Assembly: GCF_900099825.1 (NCBI RefSeq)
Contig: NZ_LT629693.1
Coordinates: forward strand, 3,731,001-3,795,000
Origin: Bradyrhizobium ottawaense
GTDB taxonomy: Bacteria; Pseudomonadota; Alphaproteobacteria; Rhizobiales; Xanthobacteraceae
Reading direction: 5' to 3'
Length of the DNA: 64,000 bases
Shown here one piece after another: positions 20,594 through 31,415 of the stretch. The position numbers and the translations under genes were made by a program. Each line of letters opens with the position of its first letter. The stretch's first letter is position 1. Below the pieces are notes generated by a model, which did no database searches, was not told the DNA's origin, and saw only the letters and a list, made by a program, of their open reading frames with translations.

Positions 20594-20722
20594 GCCCCCT
20601 TTCCGGCCCCGGCCTCGCCCGGGCAGGGGAGATTTCCACACCTGAATCCGGCTGGTTTCTGACCGGTTTCATGGCCGCCAAAACCATGCTACCGGGCTGG
20701 CTTACCAGCCAGGATATTCCCC

Positions 20723-22315
20723 ATGACCGACCATCCGCGACGCGTCACCCGCGCTCTGTTGTCCGTTTCCGACAAGACCGGCCTGATCGAATTTGCAACC
20801 GCACTGGCCGGCCACGGCATCGACCTCGTCTCCACCGGCGGCACCGCCAAGGCGATCGCGGCGGCAGGGCTGAAGGTATCGGACGTTTCCGATCTCACGG
20901 GTTTTCCGGAAATGATGGATGGACGGGTCAAGACCCTGCACCCCAAGGTGCATGGCGGCTTGCTCGCGATCCGCGACAACAAGGAACATACCGAGGCGAT
21001 GAAGACGCACGGCATTGCGCCGATCGATCTGCTGGTGGTGAACCTGTATCCGTTCGAGGCCACCGTCGACAAAGGCGCCGGCTACGAGGATTGCATCGAG
21101 AACATCGACATCGGCGGCCCGGCGATGATCCGCGCCGCGGCCAAGAACCACGACGATGTCGCCGTCGTGGTGGAAGCTTCCGACTACCAGGCCGTGCTCG
21201 ACGAGCTCGCCGCCAACAAGGGCGCCACCACGCTGACGCTGCGCCGCCGCCTCGCCGCCAAGGCCTATGCGCGCACCGCGGCCTATGACGCCGCGATCTC
21301 GAACTGGTTCGCGGTTCAGCTCAAGAACGATGCGCCGGACTACCGCGCCTTCGGCGGCCGCCTGATCCAGTCGCTGCGCTACGGCGAGAACCCGCACCAG
21401 ACCGCGGCCTTCTATGCCACGCCGGACAAGCGCCCCGGTGTCGCCACCGCGCGGCAGTTGCAGGGCCGCGAACTCTCCTACAACAACATCAACGACACCG
21501 ACGCCGCCTATGAATGCATTGGCGAGTTCGAGGCCAACCGCACCGCCGCCTGCGTCATCGTCAAGCATGCCAACCCCTGCGGCGTCGCCGAGGGCGCCGA
21601 CCTCGTCAGCGCTTATCGCAAGGCGCTGGCCTGCGATTCGACCTCGGCCTATGGCGGCATCGTCGCGCTCAACCGCACGCTCGACGCGGAAGCCGCGCGC
21701 GCCATCATCGAAATCTTCACCGAAGTCATCATCGCCCCCGACGCGACCGAAGAGGCGATCGCGATCATTGCCGGCCGCAGGAATTTGCGGTTGCTGCTGG
21801 CGGGCGCCCTGCCCGATCCGCGCAGCGTGGGCCTGACCGCGAAGACGGTGGCCGGCGGCATGCTGGTGCAGAGCCGCGACAATGCCGTGGTCGAGGACAT
21901 GGCGCTGAAGGTCGCGACCAAGCGTGCACCGAGCGATGCCGAACTGCGCGATCTCAAATTTGCGTTCCGGGTCGCCAAGCACGTCAAGTCCAACACCATC
22001 ATCTATGCGAAGGATCTCGCCACGGTCGGCATCGGCGCCGGCCAGATGAGCCGGGTCGATTCCGCGCGCATCGCCGCCCGCAAGGCGCTGGATGCCGCGG
22101 CCGAGATGAAGCTCGCCGAACCCCTGACCAAGGGCTCGGTGGTCGCCTCCGACGCGTTCTTCCCGTTCGCCGACGGCATGCTGGCCTGCATCGAGGCCGG
22201 TGCCACCGCCGTGATCCAGCCCGGCGGCTCGATGCGCGACGAAGAAGTGATCAAGGCCGCCGACGACCACGGCATCGCCATGGTCTTCACCGGCGTGCGG
22301 CACTTCAGGCATTGA
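20723..22315 (+). CDS. purH: Bifunctional AICAR formyltransferase/IMP cyclohydrolase
   Basis: A 530-residue enzyme for the last two steps of IMP synthesis. The N-terminal IMP cyclohydrolase (MGS-like) domain, residues 1-150, contains STGGTAKAI and [14 protein letters not shown]. The C-terminal AICAR transformylase domain contains the catalytic Lys-His in KHANPCG near residue 280 and ends [28 protein letters not shown], a typical PurH terminus. Length and motifs are complete. It has its own ATG with an AGGA-like site. Confidence 0.97.
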   Translation: MTDHPRRVTRALLSVSDKTGLIEFATALAGHGIDLVSTGGTAKAIAAAGLKVSDVSDLTGFPEMMDGRVKTLHPKVHGGLLAIRDNKEHTEAMKTHGIAPIDLLVVNLYPFEATVDKGAGYEDCIENIDIGGPAMIRAAAKNHDDVAVVVEASDYQAVLDELAANKGATTLTLRRRLAAKAYARTAAYDAAISNWFAVQLKNDAPDYRAFGGRLIQSLRYGENPHQTAAFYATPDKRPGVATARQLQGRELSYNNINDTDAAYECIGEFEANRTAACVIVKHANPCGVAEGADLVSAYRKALACDSTSAYGGIVALNRTLDAEAARAIIEIFTEVIIAPDATEEAIAIIAGRRNLRLLLAGALPDPRSVGLTAKTVAGGMLVQSRDNAVVEDMALKVATKRAPSDAELRDLKFAFRVAKHVKSNTIIYAKDLATVGIGAGQMSRVDSARIAARKALDAAAEMKLAEPLTKGSVVASDAFFPFADGMLACIEAGATAVIQPGGSMRDEEVIKAADDHGIAMVFTGVRHFRH

Positions 22316-22318
22316 GTT

Positions 22319-22435
22319 GTCGTCCCCGCGAACGCGGGGACCCATAGCCACCGGCCGTTGTTGAAAGACAACTGGCAGCCGCCCAAGCACGATGGATCAC
22401 GCGGTATAGGTCCCCGCGTTCGCGGGGACGACGGG
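22319..22435. repeat. Inverted-repeat element between purH and an MFS gene
   Basis: Two near-identical 24-base ends in inverted orientation (GTCGTCCCCGCGAACGCGGGG at the left from 22319, the inverse at the right to about 22432). Each end is itself a hairpin CCCCGC-GAAC-GCGGGG. The roughly 65 bases between are unstructured. It separates two convergent genes and likely forms strong hairpins in both transcripts. Confidence 0.8.
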
Positions 22436-23821
22436 TTACTCCCTCACCCGCGCCAGCAGCGCCAGCCCCGCGACGAAGAACACCACCAGCGTCGCCATGC
22501 CCGCTTTCTGACTCGCCGTGACCGCCGTGATCGCGCCGATCAACAGCGGCCCGATGAACGAGGTGACTTTTCCGGTCAGCGCGAACAGTCCGAAATATTG
22601 CGCGATGCGGTCCTTCGGCGCGAGACGGATCAAAAGCGTACGCGACGCCGCCTGCAGCGGGCCACCGGCAGCACCAATCAGGCAGCCAAGCACGAGATAG
22701 GCGCGCTCGGCCGCGCTGGAGAACAATGCGGCGCCCGGCTCGGGCGGCGCGACCTTCACGAAGAAAATCGAATCCTTGTCGACCAGCAGGATCGAGATGA
22801 TGGCGAACAGCAGGACCATCATGCTGCCCGTGATCACCTGCTTTGGCCCGAGGCGATCGTCGAGCTTGCCGCCGAGCCAGGCGCCGAGGGTTCCGGCGAT
22901 GGCGAGAATGATGCCGAACGTGCCGATCTGGATCGTGTGCCAGCCGAAGGTGCCGGCAGCGTAGATGCCGCCGAAGGCAAACAGCGATACCAGGCCGTCG
23001 GTGTAGATCATGTTGGCGAGCAGGAACGTCGCCATCGCCTTCTGCTTCGGCAATTCGCCGAGCGTCCGCCTTAAGCCCGTCAAGCCTTCGCGCAGTGCCG
23101 CGCGCAGCGGCCGACGCGCCGGATAATCCGGCGTTAGCAGGAACATCGGCAGCACGAAGATGATGAACCAGATGCCGGTCAAAGGACCGGTGATGCGGTC
23201 GCCCTGATGCGTGACCGGGTCGAGACCGAACAGCGGTGAGAGGCCGAACAGCGTGCGACCGGTGTCGGGATTGGCGGCGAGAAAGCCGAGCACGAGGATG
23301 AGGCTGAGGATACCGCCGATATAGCCGGTGGCCCAGCCCGTGCCGGACAATCGTCCGATCTTGTCCGGCGGCACCAGCGTCGGCATCATCGCATTGTTGA
23401 ACACGGTGGCGAATTCGACGCCGACGCTCGCAATCGCATAGGCCAGCAGCAGCAGCGGGATCACGGCGGGATCGCCGGGTTTGCCGAACCACATCAGGCC
23501 GGAGCCGATCACCAGCAACACGCCAAAGCCTGCGATCCACGGCTTGCGCCGGCCGTTGGCATCGGCAATCGCGCCCAGCACCGGCGACATCAGCGCGATC
23601 ATCAGCCCTGCGGCCGCGGTGGCAAAACCCCACAGCGCCTGCCCGCTGGCCGGATCCGGCGCCACGAAGCTGGCGAAATAGGGCGCAAACACGAAAGTGG
23701 TGATCAGCGTGAAATAAGGTTGCGCTGCCCAGTCGAAGAAGATCCAGCCGATGACGGCGGATTGGCGCGGGTATTGCTGCGGGATTTCGCCGCCAATAGC
23801 CTCGGAAGCGATCACCGCCAT
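22436..23821 (-). CDS. MFS transporter, UMF1/Atg22-like
   Basis: An approximately 461-residue integral membrane protein with about 12 predicted helices. Features such as [19 protein letters not shown] at the start, [14 protein letters not shown] (the loop 2-3 signature), [25 protein letters not shown] and the C-terminal [20 protein letters not shown] match the UMF1 family related to yeast vacuolar effluxer Atg22. The substrate is unknown; amino-acid export is known for Atg22 itself. I place the start at the ATG at 23821, with AAGGGAAA upstream, not the in-frame ATG at 23842, because the latter lies within an intergenic repeat and lacks a ribosome-binding site. Confidence 0.88.
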   Translation of the reverse strand: MAVIASEAIGGEIPQQYPRQSAVIGWIFFDWAAQPYFTLITTFVFAPYFASFVAPDPASGQALWGFATAAAGLMIALMSPVLGAIADANGRRKPWIAGFGVLLVIGSGLMWFGKPGDPAVIPLLLLAYAIASVGVEFATVFNNAMMPTLVPPDKIGRLSGTGWATGYIGGILSLILVLGFLAANPDTGRTLFGLSPLFGLDPVTHQGDRITGPLTGIWFIIFVLPMFLLTPDYPARRPLRAALREGLTGLRRTLGELPKQKAMATFLLANMIYTDGLVSLFAFGGIYAAGTFGWHTIQIGTFGIILAIAGTLGAWLGGKLDDRLGPKQVITGSMMVLLFAIISILLVDKDSIFFVKVAPPEPGAALFSSAAERAYLVLGCLIGAAGGPLQAASRTLLIRLAPKDRIAQYFGLFALTGKVTSFIGPLLIGAITAVTASQKAGMATLVVFFVAGLALLARVRE

Positions 23822-23838
23822 ATCCCGGATTTCCCTTA

Positions 23839-23900
23839 ACATAGCGTTTTCAAGCGAAGTGGACCCGGTTCGCGTGAAGAAAACGCGTCAAAATAAAGAG
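23839..23900 (+). repeat. Intergenic palindromic repeat, copy 2 of 2
   Basis: About 60 bases matching the inverse of 5094-5157, including CGTTTTCAAGCGAAGTGGAC and the hairpin CGCGT-N7-ACGCG. It lies between the divergent MFS and gamma-glutamyltransferase genes, so it may overlap their promoters. Confidence 0.75.
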
Positions 23901-24046
23901 TCTGGAGCCCCGTCTCGATGCAATCGAGATGGGATCCAGTCACGCGAAGGCGTTTTGCCCGGCGCATGCGATCCCATATAGCATGCGTCACCCATGCTTG
24001 TGCGGTTGCCAGGCGTTACACGGGCTCCAACTGCGGCGGATTTTTG

Positions 24047-25789
<1,743 letters not shown>

Positions 25790-25899
25790 AACGATCGGGA
25801 TTTGCCGGGCGGCGGCATCGGCGTAAGGTGCCGCGCGCCACGTCAGCCGGCCGGCGTGGGATGCCGCAAGGCCGGTGCAAGACTTCCGGGGGGAACATC

Positions 25900-27198
25900 A
25901 TGAGCACGGCCGAACCATCGGGCGCGATCGAAACCGTACCGATCGAGGACACCAGCCTTCTCGCTTTTTATCGCGACATGAACCAGCCGGAACGCCGGAC
26001 GTTCTGGGCCTGCGCCGCGGGCTGGGCGCTCGACGGCATGGACTTCATGATCTATCCGCTCGTGATCGGCACCATCATCGTGATGTGGAAGGTCGATCCG
26101 GGCAGCGCTGGACTTGCCGGCACCGTGACGTTGCTGGCCTCCGCGATCGGTGGCTGGCTCGGCGGCTATCTCGCCGATCGCATCGGCCGGGTCAGGACGC
26201 TTCAGCTCACCATCCTGTGGTTCTCGTTCTTCTCGCTGGTCTGCGCCGTCGTGCAGAATTTCGATCAGCTGATCATTGCACGCGCGCTGCTGGGCCTGGG
26301 CTTCGGCGGCGAATGGGCTGCCGGCGCGGTGCTGATGGGCGAGGCCATCCGCGCGCAATATCGCGGTCGCGCGGTCGGTTCGGTGCAGTCGGGCTGGGCG
26401 GTCGGATGGGGCCTCGCGGTGCTTTCGCAGGCGATCCTGTTCTCGTATTTGCCGCCCGAACTCGCCTGGCGCTGGATGTTCGCGATCGGCGCGTTGCCGG
26501 CGCTCCTGGTGTTCTATCTGCGCCGCTACGTCACCGAGCCGGAGATCGCCGCGGCCACGCGGGTCAAGCAAGCCGCCTCGGGTGACCGGCCGGCGCTGTG
26601 GGAGATTTTTTCAGGACCGATCCTGAAGACCACCATCCTGGCATCGCTGATGGTCACGGGCTGTCAGGGCGGCTATTACGCCATCACCTTCTGGGTGCCG
26701 CGTTTTCTCACCGTCGAGCGCAAGCTCTCGGTGGTCAGCTCGACCGGCTACCTCTCGGCGCTGATCATCGGCTCGTTCGCCGGCTATCTCGTCGGCGCCT
26801 GGCTTGCCGACCGCATCGGACGGCGCAACCTGTTCCTGACCTTCTCGCTCGGCGCCATCGCCATTGTGATCCTCTATACCCAGCTGCAATTGACCAACGA
26901 GATGCTGTGGCTGCTGGGCTTCCCGCTCGGCTTCTTCGCGTCGGGCTACTTCTCCGGCGTCGGCGCGTTCCTTACCGAGCTTTATCCGACGCGGCTGCGC
27001 GGATCGGGGCAAGGCTTCTGCTACAATTTCGGCCGTGGCATCGGTGCCCTGTTTCCGTTCCTGGTCGGATGGCTCTCGACCTCGACGACGCTTGCCAACG
27101 CGATCGCAATCTTTGCCGTCGCCGCTTATGGGGTGTTCTTCATTGCCGCCTTCGCGCTGCCGGAAACCCGCGGCAAGGTTCTGCATGCGGATGGGTAG
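25900..27198 (+). CDS. MFS transporter (aromatic-acid/sialate-type)
   Basis: A 432-residue major facilitator with about 12 membrane helices. The loop 2-3 signature GGYLADRIGRVRTLQL and the second-half equivalent GAWLADRIGRRNLFL are clear, with DGMDFMIYPLVIG in helix 1 and LGFGGEWAAGAVLMGE in helix 4, a pattern of the metabolite:H+ symporter and AAHS/SHS subfamilies. The substrate cannot be set from sequence. The ATG at 25900 has a very strong GGGGGGAAC site; the in-frame start at 25828 is therefore rejected. A double palindromic repeat follows. Confidence 0.88.
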   Translation: MSTAEPSGAIETVPIEDTSLLAFYRDMNQPERRTFWACAAGWALDGMDFMIYPLVIGTIIVMWKVDPGSAGLAGTVTLLASAIGGWLGGYLADRIGRVRTLQLTILWFSFFSLVCAVVQNFDQLIIARALLGLGFGGEWAAGAVLMGEAIRAQYRGRAVGSVQSGWAVGWGLAVLSQAILFSYLPPELAWRWMFAIGALPALLVFYLRRYVTEPEIAAATRVKQAASGDRPALWEIFSGPILKTTILASLMVTGCQGGYYAITFWVPRFLTVERKLSVVSSTGYLSALIIGSFAGYLVGAWLADRIGRRNLFLTFSLGAIAIVILYTQLQLTNEMLWLLGFPLGFFASGYFSGVGAFLTELYPTRLRGSGQGFCYNFGRGIGALFPFLVGWLSTSTTLANAIAIFAVAAYGVFFIAAFALPETRGKVLHADG

Positions 27199-27247
27199 GT
27201 AAGGCGCACGTTTCGTTGCACGGTGACTTGCGATCTTGCTCCGTCGT

Positions 27248-27336
27248 TCCCTCCCCCACCGCAAGTCGGGCTTGCCCGACTTGCGCATGGGTCAAAATGC
27301 GCAACCGGGGTAAACCCCGGTTGCGTGCGGGGGGAG
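27248..27336. repeat. Two-hairpin repeat, copy 1
   Basis: Flanked by CCCTCCCCC and GGGGGGAGGG. Contains hairpin 1, GCAAGTCGGGC-TT-GCCCGACTTGC (27261-27284), and hairpin 2, GCAACCGGGGT-AA-ACCCCGGTTGC (27301-27324). Both have perfect 11-base arms. A diverged direct repeat follows at 27380-27467. Confidence 0.85.
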
Positions 27337-27379
27337 GGCTAGGGAGAGGGGTAAGCCACAGCACCGGGCTCGCGGCTAT

Positions 27380-27467
27380 CCCCCTCCCCAGCCGCAAGTC
27401 GGGCCTGCCTGACTTGCGCATAGTTAAAATACGCAGCCGGAGTAGACTCCGGTTGCGTGGGGGAGGG
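27380..27467. repeat. Two-hairpin repeat, copy 2
   Basis: Direct repeat of 27248-27336. The hairpin arms have changed while base pairing is kept: in hairpin 2 a G-C pair became A-T (27441/27448) and an A-T pair became G·T; in hairpin 1 one G-C pair became G·T. Together the two copies fill the 307-base gap between the MFS and SDR genes. Confidence 0.85.
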
Positions 27468-27505
27468 AGTCAGAGTTTCTTGCGTCCATAACTGGAGTTG
27501 GTTCC

Positions 27506-28402
27506 ATGACATCCCTCAAAGGCAAGACGCTGTTCATCTCCGGCGCAAGCCGCGGCATCGGGCTCGCCATCGCGCTGCGCGCCGCGCGCGACGGCGCCAA
27601 TGTCGCGATTGCCGCCAAGACCGCCGAGCCGCACCCGAAACTCAAGGGCACCATCTACACTGCCGCTGACGAGGTTCGCGCCGCCGGCGGCAAGGCGCTG
27701 CCGGTGCTGTGCGACATCCGCGACGAGGCGCAGGTGATCGCCGCCATCGATGCGACCGTTGCCGAATTCGGCGGCATCGATATCTGCGTCAACAATGCCA
27801 GCGCCATCAGCCTGACCGACTCGCAGATGACCGACATGAAGCGCTACGATTTGATGATGGGCATCAACACCCGCGGCACCTTCATGGTGTCGAAATACTG
27901 CATCCCGCACCTGAAGAAGGCGGCCAACCCGCATATCCTGATGCTGTCGCCACCGCTCGACATGAAGGCCAAATGGTTCGAGCATTCCACGGCCTATACG
28001 ATGGCGAAGTTCGGCATGAGCATGTGCGCGCTGGGGTTATCCGGCGAATTGAAATCAGCCGGCGTCGCCGTCAATGCGCTGTGGCCGCGGACCACGATCG
28101 CGACCGCCGCGGTCGGCAATCTGCTCGGCGGCGACGCCATGATGCGCGCCAGTCGCACGCCGGAAATCATGGCTGATGCCGCCCACGCCATTTTCACAAA
28201 GCCGTCGCGCGAATTCACCGGACAGTTCTGCATCGACGACAAGATTCTCTACGCCAGCGGCGTCAGGGATTTCGAGCGCTACCGCGTCGACCCCACGGTG
28301 TCGCTGATGTCGGATTTCTTCGTGCCCGACGACGATGTGCCGCCACCCGGCGTCGGCGTGCAGGCCCTGCCCTCGGTTGGCGCCGCGCAGAAGTCGCGCT
28401 AG
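27506..28402 (+). CDS. Short-chain dehydrogenase, HSDL2-like
   Basis: A 298-residue SDR. The cofactor motif GASRGIG is at residues 13-19, NNAS is near 95, and the active-site YTMAK is near 165. The conserved basic stretch AAKTAEPHPKLKGTIYTAADEV and the segment LMMGINTRGTFMVSKYCIPHLK match the subgroup related to human HSDL2, whose physiological substrate is unclear. It is longer than the 250-residue classical SDR, with a C-terminal extension rich in Pro and Val. CTGGAG lies upstream of the ATG. It directly precedes, by 37 bases, a serine hydrolase gene on the same strand, so the two may be co-transcribed. Confidence 0.9.
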   Translation: MTSLKGKTLFISGASRGIGLAIALRAARDGANVAIAAKTAEPHPKLKGTIYTAADEVRAAGGKALPVLCDIRDEAQVIAAIDATVAEFGGIDICVNNASAISLTDSQMTDMKRYDLMMGINTRGTFMVSKYCIPHLKKAANPHILMLSPPLDMKAKWFEHSTAYTMAKFGMSMCALGLSGELKSAGVAVNALWPRTTIATAAVGNLLGGDAMMRASRTPEIMADAAHAIFTKPSREFTGQFCIDDKILYASGVRDFERYRVDPTVSLMSDFFVPDDDVPPPGVGVQALPSVGAAQKSR

Positions 28403-28439
28403 AACCGCGTCGCCGACGGATCGGTTGGGGAGAAAGCGC

Positions 28440-29819
28440 GTGCGCTGGCTGAAGTGGGTCGCCGTCGGGTTGGTGCTGACCGCAACGGCGGCCGCCGGCG
28501 TCATCACCCGTCCCGATCGCGCCATTCGGGTCGCCACCGGCGTGGTTGCGCATAATGTCTGTTCCAAGACATTCGTCTCGCGCCTCGATCCGCAGACCGT
28601 GTTCGCGGAAACCATCGGGCGCGACGGCCTGCGCCGTTTGCGACTGGTGCTTCGGATGCAGGTCGATCGCGCCGCGAAGACGGTCGATGCGTCGGCGGCG
28701 GGATTGCTCGGCAGCCGCGCAGTCTTTCATGACGGGCTCGGCTGCGTGCTGCTGCACGGCCCCGACCCCTATGTCCTCAAGAGCGACCTCGATGCGCTGA
28801 AGGTGCCGAAAGCGCCGCCGCTGCTGGGCGAGATTGCCGGCCCCGGCATCGTGCAGCCGTCCGATCCCGCACTGAGGACCGCGCTCGATCATGCCTTCGA
28901 GGAGCCCGCCGAGCCGCCGTTCCGGCGGACCAAGGCGGTGGTCGTCGTGCATGACGGCAAGGTGATTGCCGAGCGCTATGCCGACGGCATCGGAATCGAC
29001 ACGCCGCTGCTCGGTTTTTCCATGACGAAGTCGGTCATCAACGCGTTGATCGGCATCCTGACGCAGCAAGGGTTGGTGACGCCATCGATGCCGGCGCCGA
29101 TCCCGGAATGGCGCGGCGACCTCAGGCGCGAGATCGAGGTCGAGCACCTCCTGCGCATGACCACCGGGCTGGCGCTCGACGAAACCAATAGCGGTTTCGA
29201 TCCCTCCAGCCAGATGGTGTATTTGCACAACGACATGGCCGGCTTCGCGGTCAACGCCGCCGTCGTCGCCCCCCCGGGCTCGCGCTGGGCCTACTCCAGC
29301 CCGACCACGCAAATCCTGGCGCGCATCATCCGCGATGCCGTCGGTGGACCGGAGCAGACACTGGCGTTTGCGTGGCGCGAATTGTTCAATCCGCTCGGCA
29401 TGCGCAACGTCACGCTGGAATTCGACGGCGCGGGCACGTTGCAGGGCTCGACTTACATGCTGGCGAGCGCGCGGGACTGGGCAAAATTCGGCCTGCTCTA
29501 TCTCAATGACGGCATCGTCGGCGGCAAACGCATCCTGCACGAGGACTGGGTGGATTTTTCGGCCGCCGCGACGCTCGACACCGACTACGGCGCCGGGTTC
29601 TGGACCAATCGCAGCGATCACCCCTCCGCCAGGGGACGCGTGCGGCTCGGTATTCCCCGTGACGCATTCTTTGCGTCCGGCGATCTTGGCCAGCGCATCG
29701 TGATCATGCCGTCGCAGCATTTGGTCGTGGTGCGTCTCGGCGACAGCGTCGATCCGACCGGGGATATCAGAGGACTCGGGCGGCTGGTGAAGGAAGTGAT
29801 TGGGGCGGTGCAGCCTTGA
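28440..29819 (+). CDS. Serine hydrolase, beta-lactamase/class C family
   Basis: An approximately 459-residue protein. A hydrophobic N-terminus (WLKWVAVGLVLTATAAAGVI) is a signal anchor or signal peptide. The class C beta-lactamase-type fold starts near residue 160. The nucleophile motif is S194-M-T-K197, the second motif is YSSP, and HLLRMTTGLALDE and GLLYLNDGIVGGKRIL are typical of this penicillin-binding-protein-like family, which includes esterases and peptidases as well as lactamases. No specific substrate can be named. A GTG start at 28440 is chosen because GGGGAGAAA precedes it; the earlier in-frame start lies inside the SDR gene. Confidence 0.85.
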   Translation: MRWLKWVAVGLVLTATAAAGVITRPDRAIRVATGVVAHNVCSKTFVSRLDPQTVFAETIGRDGLRRLRLVLRMQVDRAAKTVDASAAGLLGSRAVFHDGLGCVLLHGPDPYVLKSDLDALKVPKAPPLLGEIAGPGIVQPSDPALRTALDHAFEEPAEPPFRRTKAVVVVHDGKVIAERYADGIGIDTPLLGFSMTKSVINALIGILTQQGLVTPSMPAPIPEWRGDLRREIEVEHLLRMTTGLALDETNSGFDPSSQMVYLHNDMAGFAVNAAVVAPPGSRWAYSSPTTQILARIIRDAVGGPEQTLAFAWRELFNPLGMRNVTLEFDGAGTLQGSTYMLASARDWAKFGLLYLNDGIVGGKRILHEDWVDFSAAATLDTDYGAGFWTNRSDHPSARGRVRLGIPRDAFFASGDLGQRIVIMPSQHLVVVRLGDSVDPTGDIRGLGRLVKEVIGAVQP

Positions 29820-29822
29820 GGC

Positions 29823-29904
29823 CGTCATTCCGGGGCATCGCGCAGCGATGAACCCGGAATCTCGAGATTCCGGGTCTGGTCCTTCGGACCATCCCGGAAT
29901 GACG
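29823..29904. repeat. Multi-hairpin palindromic element, three hairpins
   Basis: Outer inverted ends CGTCATTCCGGG (29823-29834) and CCCGGAATGACG (29893-29904). Inside are three successive hairpins: CATCGC-GCA-GCGATG (29836-29850), a perfect 22-base palindrome centred on CTCGAG (29853-29874), and GGTCC-TTC-GGACC (29878-29890). It separates the convergent serine hydrolase and GST genes. A related element with five hairpins is at 47907-48031. Confidence 0.85.
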
Positions 29905-29913
29905 GGACGGATG

Positions 29914-30579
29914 CTACCGCCCAATCACATACGGCCCGCCCTTTTCCAACGCCCGCGCATAGGCCGGGCGCGCATGAATGCGTTCGAGGAACGCCATCGC
30001 CTTGGGATGGCCCTGTTCCAGTCCGCCGCGCGCAGCGGCGGCTTCCAGCGGAAAACTCATCTGGATATCGGCGCCCGTAAAATCGCTGCCGGCGAACCAT
30101 TCGCTCTTGGCGAGTTCGCCTTCCCAGTAATCCATGTGCTGCTTGAGCTGCGGATTGACCAGCGTGGTCAGCGCCTGATTCGAAACCTTGCGCACCAGCG
30201 GCCGCAGCAAGGCCGGCGCCCGCTTCGGCATCAGCGTGAACAGCAGCTTCAGCAGCAGCGGCGACATCGCGGAGCCTTCCGCGTAGTGCAGCCAATAGGT
30301 GTAGCGCAGCCGCTCCGGCGTATTCGCTGATGGAATCAGGCGGCCGTTGCCGTAGGTGCCGATCAGGTATTCGCAGATCGCGCCCGATTCCGCGATGGTG
30401 TTGCCGTTGTCGGTGATCACGGGCGACTTGCCGAGCGGATGGATGGCGCGCAGTTCCTTCGGCGCGCGCATGTCCGGCTGCCGTTGATAGCGGACGATCT
30501 CGTAGGGGACGTCGAGCTCTTCGAGCAGCCAGAGCACGCGCTGCGAGCGGGAATTGTTGAGATGATGCACCGTCAGCAT
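29914..30579 (-). CDS. Glutathione S-transferase
   Basis: A 221-residue cytosolic GST. The thioredoxin-like N-terminal domain has LTVHHLNNSRSQRVLWLLEELDVPYE and the glutathione-binding GKSPVITDNGNTIAESGAI (cis-Pro and Ser). The all-helical C-terminal domain runs from about residue 90 and contains FTGADIQMSFPLEA, the N-capping-box region. It conjugates or reduces substrates with glutathione; the substrate is unknown. It is divergent from the DUF2239 gene, with a 12-base palindrome in the shared upstream region. Confidence 0.92.
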   Translation of the reverse strand: MLTVHHLNNSRSQRVLWLLEELDVPYEIVRYQRQPDMRAPKELRAIHPLGKSPVITDNGNTIAESGAICEYLIGTYGNGRLIPSANTPERLRYTYWLHYAEGSAMSPLLLKLLFTLMPKRAPALLRPLVRKVSNQALTTLVNPQLKQHMDYWEGELAKSEWFAGSDFTGADIQMSFPLEAAAARGGLEQGHPKAMAFLERIHARPAYARALEKGGPYVIGR

Positions 30580-30672
30580 GGCCGTCCCCCGGATTGATGG
30601 CGCGTTGGTGCCAGCCGGCCGCGCGAAAGTCGAGATAGGTCATCGCTGGACGGGCCTTTTGACAGAACTAAT

Positions 30673-30684
30673 TTACCCGGGTAA
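30673..30684. promoter_or_regulatory. Palindromic putative operator TTACCCGGGTAA
   Basis: A perfect 12-base palindrome in the 130-base divergent region between GST and DUF2239, 26 bases upstream of the DUF2239 ATG. Its size and symmetry fit a dimeric repressor site; no -35/-10 boxes are certain. Confidence 0.55.
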
Positions 30685-30709
30685 TATAGCTGTGAACCTG
30701 AGGAATCCC

Positions 30710-31315
30710 ATGAATCCCGCCATCGACCCAGCCTATGTCGCCTTTGAGGGGGACCGCCGCATCGGATCGGGCAGTCTCCGCGACGTCGCGCGTGCCGCGC
30801 GGGAGGCGCTCGACCGGCGCCAGGACGCCTCGATCCTGGTTTTCGAAGGCGGGTCCAGCGCGCTCGTCGATCTCGACCTGCGCGGCTCGGTCGACGACGT
30901 GCTGGCGCGAATTCCGCCGGCCACAACGCCCGCGGCGAGCGAAGATACCGCGATCGCTGCGCCCCGCGGTCCGGGCCGACCGAAACTCGGCGTGGTCGCA
31001 CGCGAAATCACGCTGCTGCCGCGGCATTGGGACTGGCTGGCGCAGCAAAAGGGCGGCGCCTCGGTGGCGATCCGCAGGCTGGTCGACGAGGCACGGCGCC
31101 TGAACGAGGACGGGGACCGTATCCGCCTCGGGCAGGAAGCGGCCTATCGCTTCATGTCCGTAATGGCCGGCAACCGGCCGCATTACGAGGAGGCGATCCG
31201 TGCGCTGTTCGCCACCGACCCGCGCCGTTTCGAAAAATTGATCGCCGAATGGCCCGCGGATATCCGCGACCACGCCGCCAGACTGGCGGAGCGGGCGTTT
31301 CCGCGCGAAATCTGA
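30710..31315 (+). CDS. DUF2239 family protein
   Basis: A 201-residue protein of unknown function matching DUF2239. The N-terminal part (residues 1-65) has the pattern VAFEGDRRIGSGSLRDVA, then ILVFEGGSSALVDLDLRG. The central hallmark is GRPKLGVVAREITLLPRHWDWL, followed by GGASVAIRRLVDEARR, reminiscent of the helix of short DNA-binding proteins, though this resemblance is only visual. The rest is helical. ATG at 30710 with AGGA upstream; a longer frame from 30578 crosses the palindrome and is rejected. The divergent partner is a GST gene, which hints at a shared stress or detoxification control, but no function is proven. Confidence 0.85.
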   Translation: MNPAIDPAYVAFEGDRRIGSGSLRDVARAAREALDRRQDASILVFEGGSSALVDLDLRGSVDDVLARIPPATTPAASEDTAIAAPRGPGRPKLGVVAREITLLPRHWDWLAQQKGGASVAIRRLVDEARRLNEDGDRIRLGQEAAYRFMSVMAGNRPHYEEAIRALFATDPRRFEKLIAEWPADIRDHAARLAERAFPREI

Positions 31316-31415
31316 GGCAAGAAACTGAGGCAAGTCCGGTTGATCCCGTCGATCCGAGCCGCTAGGCTTGAAATGATAGGGGTCATATAAGAACCGCCGC
31401 CTTGGGGAGACCGCC

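Noticed and set aside
20702..22390. A 562-codon minus-strand frame opposite purH
   Set aside because: Antisense shadow; purH is unmistakable and the frame extends into a palindromic repeat.
28263..29924. A 553-codon minus-strand frame opposite the serine hydrolase
   Set aside because: Antisense shadow that crosses a palindromic repeat; no domain visible.
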